Origin: Nocardia transvalensis NBRC 15921
GTDB lineage: Bacteria; Actinomycetota; Actinomycetes; Mycobacteriales; Mycobacteriaceae
Assembly (NCBI RefSeq): GCF_000308875.1
Contig: NZ_BAGL01000007.1
Coordinates: forward strand, 1 to 64,000
Direction of reading: 5' to 3'
DNA length: 64,000 nt
Shown here: one piece after another, positions 25,811-34,928 of the stretch
Layout of the letters: every line of letters begins with the position of its first letter
How positions within the stretch are numbered: the first letter of the stretch is position 1
The notes under the pieces: model-generated
Told to the model about the DNA's origin: nothing
Seen by the model: only the letters and a program-made list of their open reading frames with translations
Databases searched by the model: none
Program-made: the position numbers and the translations under genes

Positions 25811-27060
25811 CACCACTGCGCAAGATCTCCAAGGTGCCACGCTGGGCGCGGTACGTCGCCGCGGCACTGGTCGTGGTGCTGGCCGGCTGGGTCGTCTACG
25901 GCGCGGTCACCAATATCGGCAAGACCCACATCACCGCGTACTTCCCGTCGACGAACGGCCTGTACGCCAATGACGACGTCCGCGTGCTGGGCGTCAAGGT
26001 CGGCAAGATCAATTCGATCGAGCCCGGCCGGGACCGGGTGAAGGTCACCATGACCGTCGACCGCGGCGTGGACATCCCGGCGGACGCCAAGGCCATCGCG
26101 GTCTCACCCTCGCTGGTGTCGGCGCGGTTCGTGCAGCTGGCCCCCGTCTACACCGGCGGCCCGAAGATGCACGACGACAGCGAGATTCCGATCGAGCACA
26201 CCGCGGTCCCGGTGGAGTGGGACGACATCAAGACCGAGCTGACCAAGCTGTCGCAGGCGCTGGGCCCGGTGGGCGAGGACAAGCAGGGCTCCTTCGGGCG
26301 GGCCGTGGACACCTTCGCGAACAACCTCGGCAACGGCAACGCCCAGGCGCTGCGCGACACCCTGCGGGATCTGTCCAGCACGCTGAGCACCCTCTCGGAC
26401 GGCCGGACCGATCTGTTCGGCACCATTCGCAACCTGCAGCAGTTCGTCGACGTGCTGTCCCGCAGCAACGACCAGATCGTGCAGTTCGGCGGGCGGCTGG
26501 CGTCGGTGTCGTCGGTGCTGGCCGGGGTCTCCTCGGATCTCGGTGCGGGACTGGACAATCTGGATTCGGCGATCGCGGACGTCAAACGGTTCCTGGACGA
26601 GCGCGGCGGCGCGCTCACCGAGAGCGTGCAGCGCCTGCAGGACGTCACCCAGCTGCTGGCCGACAAGCGCCCCCAGCTCGAGCGGGTCCTGCACGCGGGC
26701 CCGACCGGCCTGGTGAACTTCTACCAGATCTACAAGCCCGCCCAGGGTTCGCTGGCGGGCAACGTGACCGGCACCAACTTCGCCAACCCGGTCGAGTTCC
26801 TGTGCGGCGCGGTCGAAGGCATCGGGGCCAACGACTCCGACAAGTCCGGGAACCTGTGCCGCCAGTATCTGGCCCCGGTCCTGAACACCCTGATCACGAA
26901 TTATCCACCGCTGATAGCGAATCCGGCCTCGCTGCAGACCGTCTTCCCGCAGCAGCTGATCTACAGCACGCCGGAACTCGCCGAGCGCGCGCCCGTCGCC
27001 CCGCCCGTCACCGTCCCGAGCGGCATTGCGGGCCTGGCCGTTCCCGGAGGTGGGCGATGA
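25807..27060 (+). CDS. mce4D: Mce4D substrate-binding protein
   Basis: 417 aa. Anchor at about 16-36, MCE domain (ITAYFPSTNGLYANDDVRVLGV), helical stalk and a Pro/Val-rich C-terminus (PVAPPVTVPSG). ATGA overlaps join it to mce4C and mce4E. In M. tuberculosis the D subunit of each Mce complex is likewise the one before the lipoprotein E subunit. Mce4 tunnel subunit. Confidence 0.94.
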   Translation: MTPLRKISKVPRWARYVAAALVVVLAGWVVYGAVTNIGKTHITAYFPSTNGLYANDDVRVLGVKVGKINSIEPGRDRVKVTMTVDRGVDIPADAKAIAVSPSLVSARFVQLAPVYTGGPKMHDDSEIPIEHTAVPVEWDDIKTELTKLSQALGPVGEDKQGSFGRAVDTFANNLGNGNAQALRDTLRDLSSTLSTLSDGRTDLFGTIRNLQQFVDVLSRSNDQIVQFGGRLASVSSVLAGVSSDLGAGLDNLDSAIADVKRFLDERGGALTESVQRLQDVTQLLADKRPQLERVLHAGPTGLVNFYQIYKPAQGSLAGNVTGTNFANPVEFLCGAVEGIGANDSDKSGNLCRQYLAPVLNTLITNYPPLIANPASLQTVFPQQLIYSTPELAERAPVAPPVTVPSGIAGLAVPGGGR

Positions 27061-28430
27061 GAATGCGCCGGATGCTGTGTTGGATGGCGCCGCCTCCGGC
27101 GTCGCGTGTTCGTGGCCTCTTGGCCCCGGGCCTTCCCTCCTCCGCTCCAGCCGCTGGGCGGCCTCCGCTCCGTCAGTCCAGGCCCGGGGCGGCCACGAAC
27201 CTGCGGCGGACGCGGGTGGCAGCGTTGGTGCTCGGGCTCGCGATGGCTCTGGGTTTGACCGGCTGCCAATGGGACGGGCTCAACACGTTGCCCATGCCCG
27301 GCGCGGCCGGGACCGGGGAGGGGGCGTGGAAGGTTCGGATTCAGATGCCGAATGTCACTACGCTGACCCGCAATTCGCCGGTCAAGGTCGATGACGTGAC
27401 GGTCGGGACGGTGACCGGTATCGATGTCGAGGGCTGGCACGCGCTGGTCACGGTCAGCCTGAACAAAGAGGTGCGGCTGCCCGCGAACGCGATCGCGCGG
27501 ATCGGGCAGACCAGCCTGCTGGGCAGTAATCACGTCGAGCTGGCGGCGCCGGAAGGCGTTGCGGCACAGGGACAATTGCACGACGGGGATCTCATCCCGC
27601 TCGACCGCGCGGGGGCCTATCCGACGACCGAGCAGACGCTGTCGTCGCTGTCGGTGGTGCTCAACGGTGGCGGAATCTCGCAGCTGGAGACCATCACTCA
27701 CGAACTGAACGCGACGTTCAGCGGCCGCCAGGACGCCATCCGCGACCTGCTGCCGCAGCTGAACCAGCTGACCACCACCCTCGACCAGCAAACCGGCGAC
27801 ATCATCGGCGCGATGGAGGGACTCGACCGGTTCGGCGGGCAGCTCGCGCAGCAGAAGGACCGGCTGGGCAACGCCATCGAGCAGATCCATCCGGCGCTGA
27901 CGGTGCTCGCCGACCGGCGCGAGAACATCACCAAAGCCATTACCTCCCTGGGTGATCTGAGCGAGGTCGTGCAGCGGATCATCGCCCAGGGCGGCGACAA
28001 CCTGAAGGCCGAACTGGCCGATCTCTGGCCGACCCTGGAATCGCTGGCCAGCACCGGCGACCGGCTCGCGGATTCGCTGCAGTTGCTGCTGACGTTCCCG
28101 TTCCCGATCAAGGGCATCAACAAGGCCGTCAAGGGCGACTACATGAACCTGTTCGTCACCTACGACCTCACCGGCAAGCGGCTGGATTCGAACTTCCTCA
28201 CCGGAACACCGCTCGGCGGCCGGTTCGGTGGCGTGCAGGCGGTCTACGGCGTGGAGGCCGCACTCGGCACCATCGCCGGAACCGCCGGAGAGAAGGGCGA
28301 TCCCGTGCAGGGCCCGCTGCAGCCGCCCCCGGCCCAGCCGGCCATTCCGGGGCTGCCGGCGATCCCGGGCCTGCCCGCCATACCCGGGCTGACGGTTCCC
28401 GGTGCGCCGCAAGGAGGTCCGGGGCAGTGA
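27057..28430 (+). CDS. mce4E: Mce4E lipoprotein subunit
   Basis: 457 aa. A lipobox LTGC (C70) follows a hydrophobic core, preceded by the basic stretch NLRRTR, so this is the lipid-anchored subunit as in other mce operons. The MCE domain starts near residue 90. A C-terminal Pro-rich tail repeats the motif AIPGLP three times. Oddly, a Pro/Arg-rich extension of about 47 residues precedes the signal peptide; it is encoded largely by a 93-bp imperfect palindrome (27108-27200) that keeps the frame. The ATG at 27057 overlaps mce4D; GTG 27216 is an alternative but would lose the basic n-region. Confidence 0.92.
   Translation: MRMRRMLCWMAPPPASRVRGLLAPGLPSSAPAAGRPPLRQSRPGAATNLRRTRVAALVLGLAMALGLTGCQWDGLNTLPMPGAAGTGEGAWKVRIQMPNVTTLTRNSPVKVDDVTVGTVTGIDVEGWHALVTVSLNKEVRLPANAIARIGQTSLLGSNHVELAAPEGVAAQGQLHDGDLIPLDRAGAYPTTEQTLSSLSVVLNGGGISQLETITHELNATFSGRQDAIRDLLPQLNQLTTTLDQQTGDIIGAMEGLDRFGGQLAQQKDRLGNAIEQIHPALTVLADRRENITKAITSLGDLSEVVQRIIAQGGDNLKAELADLWPTLESLASTGDRLADSLQLLLTFPFPIKGINKAVKGDYMNLFVTYDLTGKRLDSNFLTGTPLGGRFGGVQAVYGVEAALGTIAGTAGEKGDPVQGPLQPPPAQPAIPGLPAIPGLPAIPGLTVPGAPQGGPGQ
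27108..27200. repeat. 93-bp imperfect palindrome inside mce4E
   Basis: Arms 27108-27133 and 27180-27200 share GTTCGTGGCC and CCCCGGGCCT with their complements, separated by a 46-bp GC/CT-rich centre. The length is a multiple of three and adds 31 codons ahead of the signal peptide. Confidence 0.65.
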
Positions 28431-29848
28431 AGCTCACCAAGTTCGTTCGGACGCAGCTGGTCATCTTCGGGGTGCTGACGGTCGTCGGCCTGCTCGTGAT
28501 GGCCGGAAGCTACGTGCACCTGCCCGCGATGTTCGGGATCGGGCGCTACGAGGTGACCGTGAAACTGGCGGCCACCGGCGGGCTCTACCCGACCGCCAAC
28601 GTCGCCTACCGGGGCACCAATGTCGGCAAGGTGAACGAGGTCCGGCTCACGCCCGACGGCGTGGACGCGGTGCTGTCGGTCGACAGCGACTACAAGGTGC
28701 CCTCCGATGTGGACGCCTGGATCCGGAGCGTCTCCGCGATCGGCGAGCAGTACGTCGACCTGGTGCCCGCGCAGTCCCCGCGCGGCGGCAATCTCGGTGA
28801 CGGATCGGTGATTCCGGTGCAGCGCACCAAACTTCCGCAGGATGTCGGTGCCATGCTCGATCAGGCCGACCGGCTGCTGAACAGCATCTCCGACACCAAG
28901 CTGCGGGAGGTCATCGACGACGCCTTCACCGCGTTCAACGGCGCGGGTCCGGATCTGCAGAAGTTCATCGACTCGGCCTCGCTGCTGGTGCAGGAGGCAA
29001 AGGCGAACACCGGCGAGACGAAGGATCTGCTGGCGAAGCTCGGACCGCTGCTGGACACCCAGAACGAGTCCGACGCCTCCGTCCGGGCGTGGACCCAGAA
29101 CCTGGCCACCGTGACCGACCAACTGCGCGAACACGATCCGGCGCTGCGCGGGCTGATCGAGAAGACCCCGTCGGCGGCGCAGAAGGTGAGTTCGACCTTC
29201 CAGGACCTGAAGCCGACGCTGCCGCTGCTGCTGTCGAATCTGGTCAGCGTCGGGCAGGTCGGGGTCACCTACCACGCCGGGCTGGAGCAGATCCTCGTCG
29301 TGCTGCCGCCGATGATCTCGGCGCTGTTCACCGCGGCGAAGACAGGTCCGATGAAGTACGGCGCGATGGTCGACTTCATGCTCGGGCTCAACGATCCGCC
29401 GGGCTGCCTCACCGGCTTCCTGCCGCCGGATCAGCGGCGTTCGCCCAACGACTTCTCCGTTCCGGACACCCCGGAGCTGTACTGCAAGGTCGCGCAGGAC
29501 GCCAAGGAGGCCGTGCGCGGCATCCGCAACTACCCGTGCGCCGAGGTGCCGGGTAAGCGGGCGCCGACGCCGGAGCTGTGCCGCGATCCCGAGGGCTACG
29601 TGCCGGAGGGCAACAATCCGCCGTTCCCGGCGCAGCCCGCTCCCGCGGCCGCCGGGGAGCCGCCCGCCGCGGGTCCGGCCCCGGCCTCCGATACCCATCC
29701 TGCCTCCGTCACCAGGTCCTACGACCCCGGAAGCGGAACCTTCGTCGGACCCGACGGACGCACCTACAAACAGGGCGACGTGGGTGCCAACGGTTCGGGA
29801 ACGGTACCGTCGAGCTGGCAGTCGATGCTCGAGGAGCAGCAACAATGA
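28427..29848 (+). CDS. mce4F: Mce4F substrate-binding protein
   Basis: 473 aa. Anchor at about 10-30, MCE domain (YEVTVKLAATGGLYPTANVAYRG), helices, and a long C-terminal region with Cys pairs, ending in a Pro/Ala linker and YDPGSGTFVGPDGRTY, a tail common in Mce F subunits. The GTG at 28427 overlaps mce4E by 4 bp. Last of the six Mce subunits; the two Mce-associated genes follow by ATGA overlaps. Confidence 0.95.
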   Translation: MKLTKFVRTQLVIFGVLTVVGLLVMAGSYVHLPAMFGIGRYEVTVKLAATGGLYPTANVAYRGTNVGKVNEVRLTPDGVDAVLSVDSDYKVPSDVDAWIRSVSAIGEQYVDLVPAQSPRGGNLGDGSVIPVQRTKLPQDVGAMLDQADRLLNSISDTKLREVIDDAFTAFNGAGPDLQKFIDSASLLVQEAKANTGETKDLLAKLGPLLDTQNESDASVRAWTQNLATVTDQLREHDPALRGLIEKTPSAAQKVSSTFQDLKPTLPLLLSNLVSVGQVGVTYHAGLEQILVVLPPMISALFTAAKTGPMKYGAMVDFMLGLNDPPGCLTGFLPPDQRRSPNDFSVPDTPELYCKVAQDAKEAVRGIRNYPCAEVPGKRAPTPELCRDPEGYVPEGNNPPFPAQPAPAAAGEPPAAGPAPASDTHPASVTRSYDPGSGTFVGPDGRTYKQGDVGANGSGTVPSSWQSMLEEQQQ

Positions 29849-30903
29849 GCGAAAACACAGGCAACGCCGGTCGGGCCCGCCGTCGCGTCGTGCGATCGGC
29901 CGGTCCGCCCGCCGACGCCCCCGCGAAGGACGCCCCGGCCCCCGAGGCCGCCGCGGACGACGCGGCGACCGTCGAGGCTGCCACCGACTCCGCCGCGACC
30001 GTGAAGCCGGCCGCCGCGGACGAGGCGACCACCGAGGCCGTCGCGGATGACGCGGCGACCGTGAAGCACGCCGCGGCCACCGTCAAGGCCGCCGCGGACG
30101 ACGACGCGACCGTCAAGACCTCCGTAGCCGAGACCTCCGCTGACGAGGCGACGGTCAAGACCGGCGTAGTCGACGCGACGTCCGCGGACGACGAGACGAC
30201 AGTCAAGACCTCCGTGGCCGAGACGTCCGCTGACGAGGCGACGGTGAAGACCGCCGTGGTCGACGCGACGCCCGCGGACGACGAGAAGACGGTCAAGACC
30301 TCCGTGGCCGAGACGTCCGCTGACGAGGCGACGGTGAAGACCGGCGTAGCCGACGCGACTCCCGCGGACGCGACCGATGCCTCCGAGGAGGCGGGCGGGA
30401 CGCGGGCCGGGCGGCTGGGGTGGCTGGGCTGGGCCGCGGCGGTGGTAGCTGTGCTGTCGGCGCTGGTTCTGCTCGGGTCCGGTGGGTTCTTCTTCTATCA
30501 CCAGCACCAGGCGAACGCGCTGGATACGCGCCGGACCGAATACACGCAGACCGCCAAGCAGGCCGTGCTCAACCTGACCAACATCAAGGGCGACACCGCC
30601 CCGCAGGACATCGATCGCGTCCTGTCCGTGGCCTCCGGGCAGCTGAAGGCCGAGTACACCGAGCGCAAGGACGCCTACGCCCAGGTCGTGCAGCAGGCGC
30701 AGGTCAAGGCCAGCGGCGAGATCATCGAGACCGCCATCGACAGCGAGGACGACCACTCCGCGCGGGTGCTCGTCGCCGCCAAGCAGACCCTCACCAATGC
30801 CGCGTCACCCGATCCGCAGCAGCGGTACTACCGCTTCCGGGTCACGGTCGACCGTGGTGACGACGGGCATCTGACCGCCTCGCAAGTGGAGTTCGTGGCA
30901 TGA
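29845..30903 (+). CDS. mam4A: Mce-associated membrane protein with repeat-rich N-terminus
   Basis: 352 aa. Residues 1-185 are a low-complexity Ala/Thr/Asp/Val cytoplasmic region containing three near-identical 30-residue repeats (unit begins VKTSVAETSADEATVKT). A membrane helix (about 193-215) follows, then a periplasmic SnoaL/NTF2-like Mam domain of about 130 residues. Mam proteins stabilise Mce complexes in mycobacteria. The Mam domain and position match Rv3493c; the repeat region is far longer than is usual. The ATG at 29845 overlaps mce4F and the stop overlaps the next gene. Confidence 0.88.
   Translation: MSENTGNAGRARRRVVRSAGPPADAPAKDAPAPEAAADDAATVEAATDSAATVKPAAADEATTEAVADDAATVKHAAATVKAAADDDATVKTSVAETSADEATVKTGVVDATSADDETTVKTSVAETSADEATVKTAVVDATPADDEKTVKTSVAETSADEATVKTGVADATPADATDASEEAGGTRAGRLGWLGWAAAVVAVLSALVLLGSGGFFFYHQHQANALDTRRTEYTQTAKQAVLNLTNIKGDTAPQDIDRVLSVASGQLKAEYTERKDAYAQVVQQAQVKASGEIIETAIDSEDDHSARVLVAAKQTLTNAASPDPQQRYYRFRVTVDRGDDGHLTASQVEFVA
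30112..30381 (+). repeat. Three 90-bp coding repeats in mam4A
   Basis: Units start at 30112, 30202 and 30292. Units two and three differ at only a few bases over the first 80, suggesting recent tandem expansion in frame. Confidence 0.9.
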
Positions 30904-31388
30904 AAACCAATCTGCGCCCCATCCTGTTCGCTTGTGCGGCAGTCCTTCTCGTGGCCGCCGTCGTCGCGGGCGGACTCACCGGCTTCAAGTACTGGTCCGA
31001 CAGCCAGGCCGAATCGGCCCGCACCGATTCGGTCGCCGCGGCGCGGCGCACGGTGCAGTCGATGTTCAGCTACGACTTCCACACCGTCGACACCGAACTG
31101 CCCAAGGTGGGCGACAGCCTCACCCCGGCCTTTCGCAAGGACTTCCTGAAGCTGGTCAACGAGGTGATCGCCAAGGGCGCCAAGGAGAAGGAACTCACCG
31201 TCCAGGCCAATACCCAGGCCTCCGGCGTGGTGTCCGCCGAGCGCGAACACGCGGTCGTGCTGCTGTACCTGAACCAGGTCACCACCAGCAAGGACGCCCC
31301 GCAGGGCAATGTGACCCCCAGCCGCGTCCGGGTGAGCTTGGACAAGGAGGACGGCCACTGGCTCGTCGGCCAGGTCAACCCGATCTGA
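30900..31388 (+). CDS. mam4B: Mce-associated membrane protein
   Basis: 162 aa. One N-terminal membrane helix (about 7-27) and a periplasmic Mam/NTF2-like domain (MFSYDFHTVDTELPKVGDSL near 47-66). It corresponds to M. tuberculosis Rv3492c by order, size and motif. The ATG at 30900 overlaps mam4A. It closes the mce4 operon; otsA converges 56 bp later, without a clear hairpin between. Confidence 0.9.
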   Translation: MKTNLRPILFACAAVLLVAAVVAGGLTGFKYWSDSQAESARTDSVAAARRTVQSMFSYDFHTVDTELPKVGDSLTPAFRKDFLKLVNEVIAKGAKEKELTVQANTQASGVVSAEREHAVVLLYLNQVTTSKDAPQGNVTPSRVRVSLDKEDGHWLVGQVNPI

Positions 31389-31444
31389 GCACCCGAACGA
31401 GCGGGCGCCGACGGTTGGCTGTGCGAGCGGGCTGACGGAATAGC

Positions 31445-32995
31445 TCAGCGCGAGGGATCCACGTCGTGTTCGCCGAGCAGGGCGCTGCCGGCCACGCGGT
31501 CCTGAGCGAGGGCCTCCAGGAAAGCCCGAGCCCACCGGTCCACATCGTGGGTGAGCACCTGCCGGCGCAGGGCCCGCATGCGGCGGCGCCGGGTGTCGGG
31601 CTCGTCGTCGAGGGCCGCGGTGATCGCGTCCTTGACGCTGTCGAGGTCGTGCGGATTGCACAGATAGGCCTGGCGCAATTCCGCTGCGGCGCCGGTGAAT
31701 TCGCTGAGCACCAGCGCGCCGTTGAGGCCGCTGTGGCAGGCCACGTACTCCTTGGCCACCAGATTCATCCCGTCGCGCAGCGGCGTCACCAGCATGGCGT
31801 CGGCGGCGACGAAGAACGCGGCCAGTTCCTCGCGGGGGATCGGCCGGTGCAGGTAGTGCACCACCGGGAAACCGACCCGCGAGAACTCGCCGTTGATCCG
31901 GCCCACCTGGCGTTCGATATCGCCGCGCATCTGGATGTAGCTCTCGACGCGCTCGCGGCTCGGCGTGGCCAGCTGCACCATCACCGTCTCCCGCGGGTCG
32001 ATGCGGCCCTCGCGGAGTAACTCCTCCAGCGCCTCCAGGCGGATATCGATGCCCTTGGTGTAGTCGAGCCGGTCGACGCCGAGCAGGATGTGCTTGGCAT
32101 TGCCGAGTTCCGAACGGATCTGGGCGGCGCGGTCGCGCACCGACCGCTTGCGCGACAGCTCGTCGAGTTCGGCCGAGGCGATCGAGATCGGGAACGCGCC
32201 CACCCGCACCGTACGGAAACCCACCTGCACCACACCCATTTTCGAGCGCACGCCGATGGTGCCGCGCGAAGTCGGTTGTCCGGCAAGCCTTCTCGCCAGA
32301 TACAGGAAGTTCTGCGCGCCGCCGGGGAGGTGGAATCCGATCAGGTCGGCGCCGAGCAGGCCCTCCACGATCTCGGTGCGCCAGGGCAGCTGCATGAACA
32401 GCTCGACCGGCGGGAAGGGGATGTGCAGGAAGAAGCCGATGGTGAGGTCCGGCCGCAGCATTCGCAGCATCTTCGGGACCAGCTGCAGCTGGTAGTCCTG
32501 CACCCAGACGGTGGCGCCCTCGGCGGCCACCTTGGCGGTGTATTCGGCGAAACGCCGGTTGACGTTGACGTAGGCCGACCACCAGCGGCGGTGGTACTCG
32601 GGGCGCACGATCACGTCGTGGTAGAGCGGCCAGAGCGTGCCGTTGGAGAAGCCCTCGTAGTAGTCGGCGACCTCATCGGCCGTCAGCGGCACCGGATGCA
32701 GCTCCAGGCCGTCCTCGACGATCGGCTCGACATCGACGTCCGGCACCCCTGCCCAGCCCACCCAGGCGCCGTTGTTGCTGCGGAGCACCGGCTCCAGCGC
32801 GGTCACCAGCCCGCCCGGGCTGCGTTTCCAGCGCGTGGAGCCGTCGGGTAGTCGCTCCAGGTCCACCGGCAGCCGGTTGGCGACGACGACGAATCCGGAA
32901 CCGGCGCCGCCGCCCAGATAGCTCGATGGCGTGAACTCGGCATCCGGTAGAGCGTGCTGGCGCACATCGGTCTGGGATTCGCTCTTGTGGTCCAC
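31445..32995 (-). CDS. otsA: Trehalose-6-phosphate synthase OtsA
   Basis: 516 aa GT20 glycosyltransferase making trehalose-6-phosphate from UDP/ADP-glucose and glucose-6-phosphate in the cytosol. Seen: [61 protein letters not shown], and the C-terminal [13 protein letters not shown] nucleotide-sugar site. The GTG at 32995 was chosen for the GGAGGATC ribosome site 8 nt upstream; an ATG at 33106 would add 37 residues overlapping the small upstream gene. otsA next to mce4 repeats the M. tuberculosis order (Rv3490). Confidence 0.95.
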   Translation of the reverse strand: MDHKSESQTDVRQHALPDAEFTPSSYLGGGAGSGFVVVANRLPVDLERLPDGSTRWKRSPGGLVTALEPVLRSNNGAWVGWAGVPDVDVEPIVEDGLELHPVPLTADEVADYYEGFSNGTLWPLYHDVIVRPEYHRRWWSAYVNVNRRFAEYTAKVAAEGATVWVQDYQLQLVPKMLRMLRPDLTIGFFLHIPFPPVELFMQLPWRTEIVEGLLGADLIGFHLPGGAQNFLYLARRLAGQPTSRGTIGVRSKMGVVQVGFRTVRVGAFPISIASAELDELSRKRSVRDRAAQIRSELGNAKHILLGVDRLDYTKGIDIRLEALEELLREGRIDPRETVMVQLATPSRERVESYIQMRGDIERQVGRINGEFSRVGFPVVHYLHRPIPREELAAFFVAADAMLVTPLRDGMNLVAKEYVACHSGLNGALVLSEFTGAAAELRQAYLCNPHDLDSVKDAITAALDDEPDTRRRRMRALRRQVLTHDVDRWARAFLEALAQDRVAGSALLGEHDVDPSR

Positions 32996-33051
32996 TACTG
33001 GATCCTCCGGTTGCTCGAGCCCGTGAAGTTGTGTCGTGGAAGTTCCGGCGG

Positions 33052-33222
33052 CTATTCGCTCCGGGTGCTGGGTGCGATTCCGAGCATCGACAGCAGCATC
33101 CGGCATTCGTCGGCGTCGGTGGCGTATGCGGCCACGACGCGCTGGGCCTGCCGTGCGGTCTCGTCGGCGAGCGGCTCCAGATCGTCGTCCGCGATGTCGT
33201 TGGCGCCCTTCGCGGCCATCAT
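33052..33222 (-). CDS. Small conserved protein upstream of otsA
   Basis: 56 aa, beginning [14 protein letters not shown] and ending with GIAPSTRSE; mostly helical, acidic at the N-terminus, one Cys in the segment [15 protein letters not shown] lies 5-6 nt before the ATG. It ends 56 bp before otsA on the same strand, so the two may be cotranscribed. M. tuberculosis has a similarly small gene (Rv3489) in this place; sequence equivalence is from memory, not checked. Function unknown. Confidence 0.72.
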   Translation of the reverse strand: MMAAKGANDIADDDLEPLADETARQAQRVVAAYATDADECRMLLSMLGIAPSTRSE

Positions 33223-33384
33223 CGTGTCCTCTCGGCTCGGGGTCGTGTCAGGTCGTGAGATGTCAATGGTATCGGGCCTACGTATCCGCGCATTCCACGT
33301 GGGCCGGTGGCGAAACGCTCGACGCGCGGATACCTATACCGTGGGGAGTGGAGTACGAAACACGGAAAGAAGGGTCCCAGCATC

Positions 33385-34224
33385 ATGCCGTTGGCCACGG
33401 TGAACGGAATCTCGCTGAACTACCAGGTGAAGGGGGACAGGGCCAAGGGCACCGACATCAAGGGCGCCGCACCGCTGATCGTGCTGATCATGGGCACCGG
33501 GAGTCCGGGCCGGGTGTGGGAGCTGCATCAGGTGCCCGCATTGCTCGCGGCCGGCTACCGGGTGTGCACGTTCGACAATCGGGGCATCGCGCCGTCGAGT
33601 GAATCCGCGCACGGCATCGTCATCGACGACATGGTCAAGGACACCGCCGGTCTGATCGAACTGCTCGACGAGGGCCCGGCCCTGGTCGCGGGTACCTCGA
33701 TGGGCGCGCGGGTGGCGCAGGAGCTGGCGCTGGCCCGCCCGGACCTGGTGCGCAAGGCCGTCTTCATGGCCGGGCACGGACGCCTCGACCAGTTCCAGAA
33801 GACGCTGTCGCTGGGCGAGCACGAACTCGACGCGAGCGGCACGAAGCTGCCGGCCAAGTACGACGCCGCGCTCACCGCCGTGATGAACCTGTCCCCGGCC
33901 ACCATGGCCGATCCGAACTCCGCCCGCGACTGGCTGGATCTGTTCGAATTCACCGGCGGTCCCGTATCGCCCGGGATTCGCGCGCAGCGTCGCATGGATC
34001 ACGACTTCGACCGCCTGCAGGCGTACCGCGGAATCAAGGTGCCCTGCCTGGCCGTCGGATTCGCCGACGATCGGATGATTCCGGCATACCTCACCCGCGA
34101 GGTCGCCGACGTCATCCCCGGCGCTCGCTACCAGGAGATTCCCGATGCCGGGCACTACGGCTACCTGGAGCGGCCCGAGGCGGTCAACAAGGTTCTGCTC
34201 GACTTCTTCGGTGGTGCGAGGTAA
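33385..34224 (+). CDS. Alpha/beta hydrolase
   Basis: 279 aa. The oxyanion HG-type turn is replaced by IMGTGSPG (about 37-44). The nucleophile elbow is GTSMG (Ser near 111). An Asp in FADDRMIP and the His in DAGHYGYLERP complete the triad. It resembles proline-iminopeptidase-like or bromoperoxidase-type hydrolases. The ATG at 33385 has GAAAGAAGGG upstream. Substrate unknown. It lies at the junction between the sterol block and the phoPR/pur block. Confidence 0.85.
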   Translation: MPLATVNGISLNYQVKGDRAKGTDIKGAAPLIVLIMGTGSPGRVWELHQVPALLAAGYRVCTFDNRGIAPSSESAHGIVIDDMVKDTAGLIELLDEGPALVAGTSMGARVAQELALARPDLVRKAVFMAGHGRLDQFQKTLSLGEHELDASGTKLPAKYDAALTAVMNLSPATMADPNSARDWLDLFEFTGGPVSPGIRAQRRMDHDFDRLQAYRGIKVPCLAVGFADDRMIPAYLTREVADVIPGARYQEIPDAGHYGYLERPEAVNKVLLDFFGGAR

Positions 34225-34330
34225 CCGACCAACCGTAACGTCGGCCTTGCTAGGGTCGACACATCGCTCGGGGGGTTTTCGAATCCCCGCGCGTTCCCCC
34301 GTACACAGCGCACGTATCCAGTGAGGTGAA

Positions 34331-34573
34331 ATGAGCACCAACCCGTTCGACGACGAGGACGGCCGGTTCTTCGTTCTGGTCAACGACGAGGAGCAGCATT
34401 CCCTGTGGCCGGCCTTCGCCGAGGTTCCGGCCGGATGGCGAGTGGTTTTCGGCGAGGACAGCCGCGCTGCCTGCGTCGAATACGTCGAGAAGAACTGGAC
34501 CGATATGCGGCCCAAGAGCCTGCGTGACGCGATGGCCGCCGACGACGCGGCCCGGCAGGCCGCCCAGTCCTGA
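34331..34573 (+). CDS. MbtH-like protein
   Basis: 80 aa with the MbtH core [24 protein letters not shown] and [27 protein letters not shown]. MbtH proteins bind and activate adenylation domains of nonribosomal peptide synthetases. None is in this window, so this is an orphan copy that may serve distant synthetases. GAGGTGAA precedes the ATG. It has its own promoter space (107 bp upstream) and a possible hairpin downstream. Confidence 0.93.
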   Translation: MSTNPFDDEDGRFFVLVNDEEQHSLWPAFAEVPAGWRVVFGEDSRAACVEYVEKNWTDMRPKSLRDAMAADDAARQAAQS

Positions 34574-34622
34574 TCCGCGGTACCCGAGAGATACTGCGCA
34601 CGGACGGCTACGACGCGGCGGC

Positions 34623-34651
34623 TGCGTGATCCCCGTTTCCGGGATTCCGCA
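34623..34651 (+). terminator. Possible hairpin after mbtH-like gene
   Basis: TGCG/CGCA and ATCCC/GGGAT pair with a small internal loop; no T-tract. It could also be incidental. Confidence 0.4.
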
Positions 34652-34733
34652 GTCGCCGTGGCCGAGCCCGTGCGCGGATGATCCCAACTTTTCGGTGCGA
34701 CCGCCGATCCCGGCTATGATGACACCGTTTTCC

Positions 34734-34805
34734 GCCTCCTTAGCTCAGTGGTAGAGCACCGCTCTTGTAAAGCGAAGGTCGTCGGTTCAATCCCGACAGG
34801 GGGCT
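34734..34805 (+). tRNA. tRNA-Thr (anticodon UGU)
   Basis: A 72-nt cloverleaf. Acceptor arm GCCTCCT pairs with AGGGGGC, the D-arm is GCTC/GAGC, anticodon TGT is at 34766-34768, and the T-arm contains GTTCAATCC. CCA is not encoded. A strong hairpin follows. Confidence 0.95.
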
Positions 34806-34815
34806 CGGCCCCACA

Positions 34816-34848
34816 CGAACGGCCCCGGATCTGCTCCGGGGCCGTTCG
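34816..34848 (+). terminator. tRNA-Thr terminator hairpin
   Basis: A perfect 14-bp GC-rich stem (34816-34829 with 34835-34848) with a 5-nt loop lies 10 bp after the tRNA. Confidence 0.8.
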
Positions 34849-34928
34849 CATGTTCTCGGGCAGTGCGCGGGGCGTTCCCAGGAAACTCCCAGCGGAGGCA
34901 CAGCGTGCTCGGCGGCCGGGGGAGCACT

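Noticed and set aside
26217..27056. Upstream in-frame extension of mce4E through mce4D
   Set aside because: The stretch overlaps mce4D in another frame; the ATG at 27057 overlapping the stop fits the operon's spacing.
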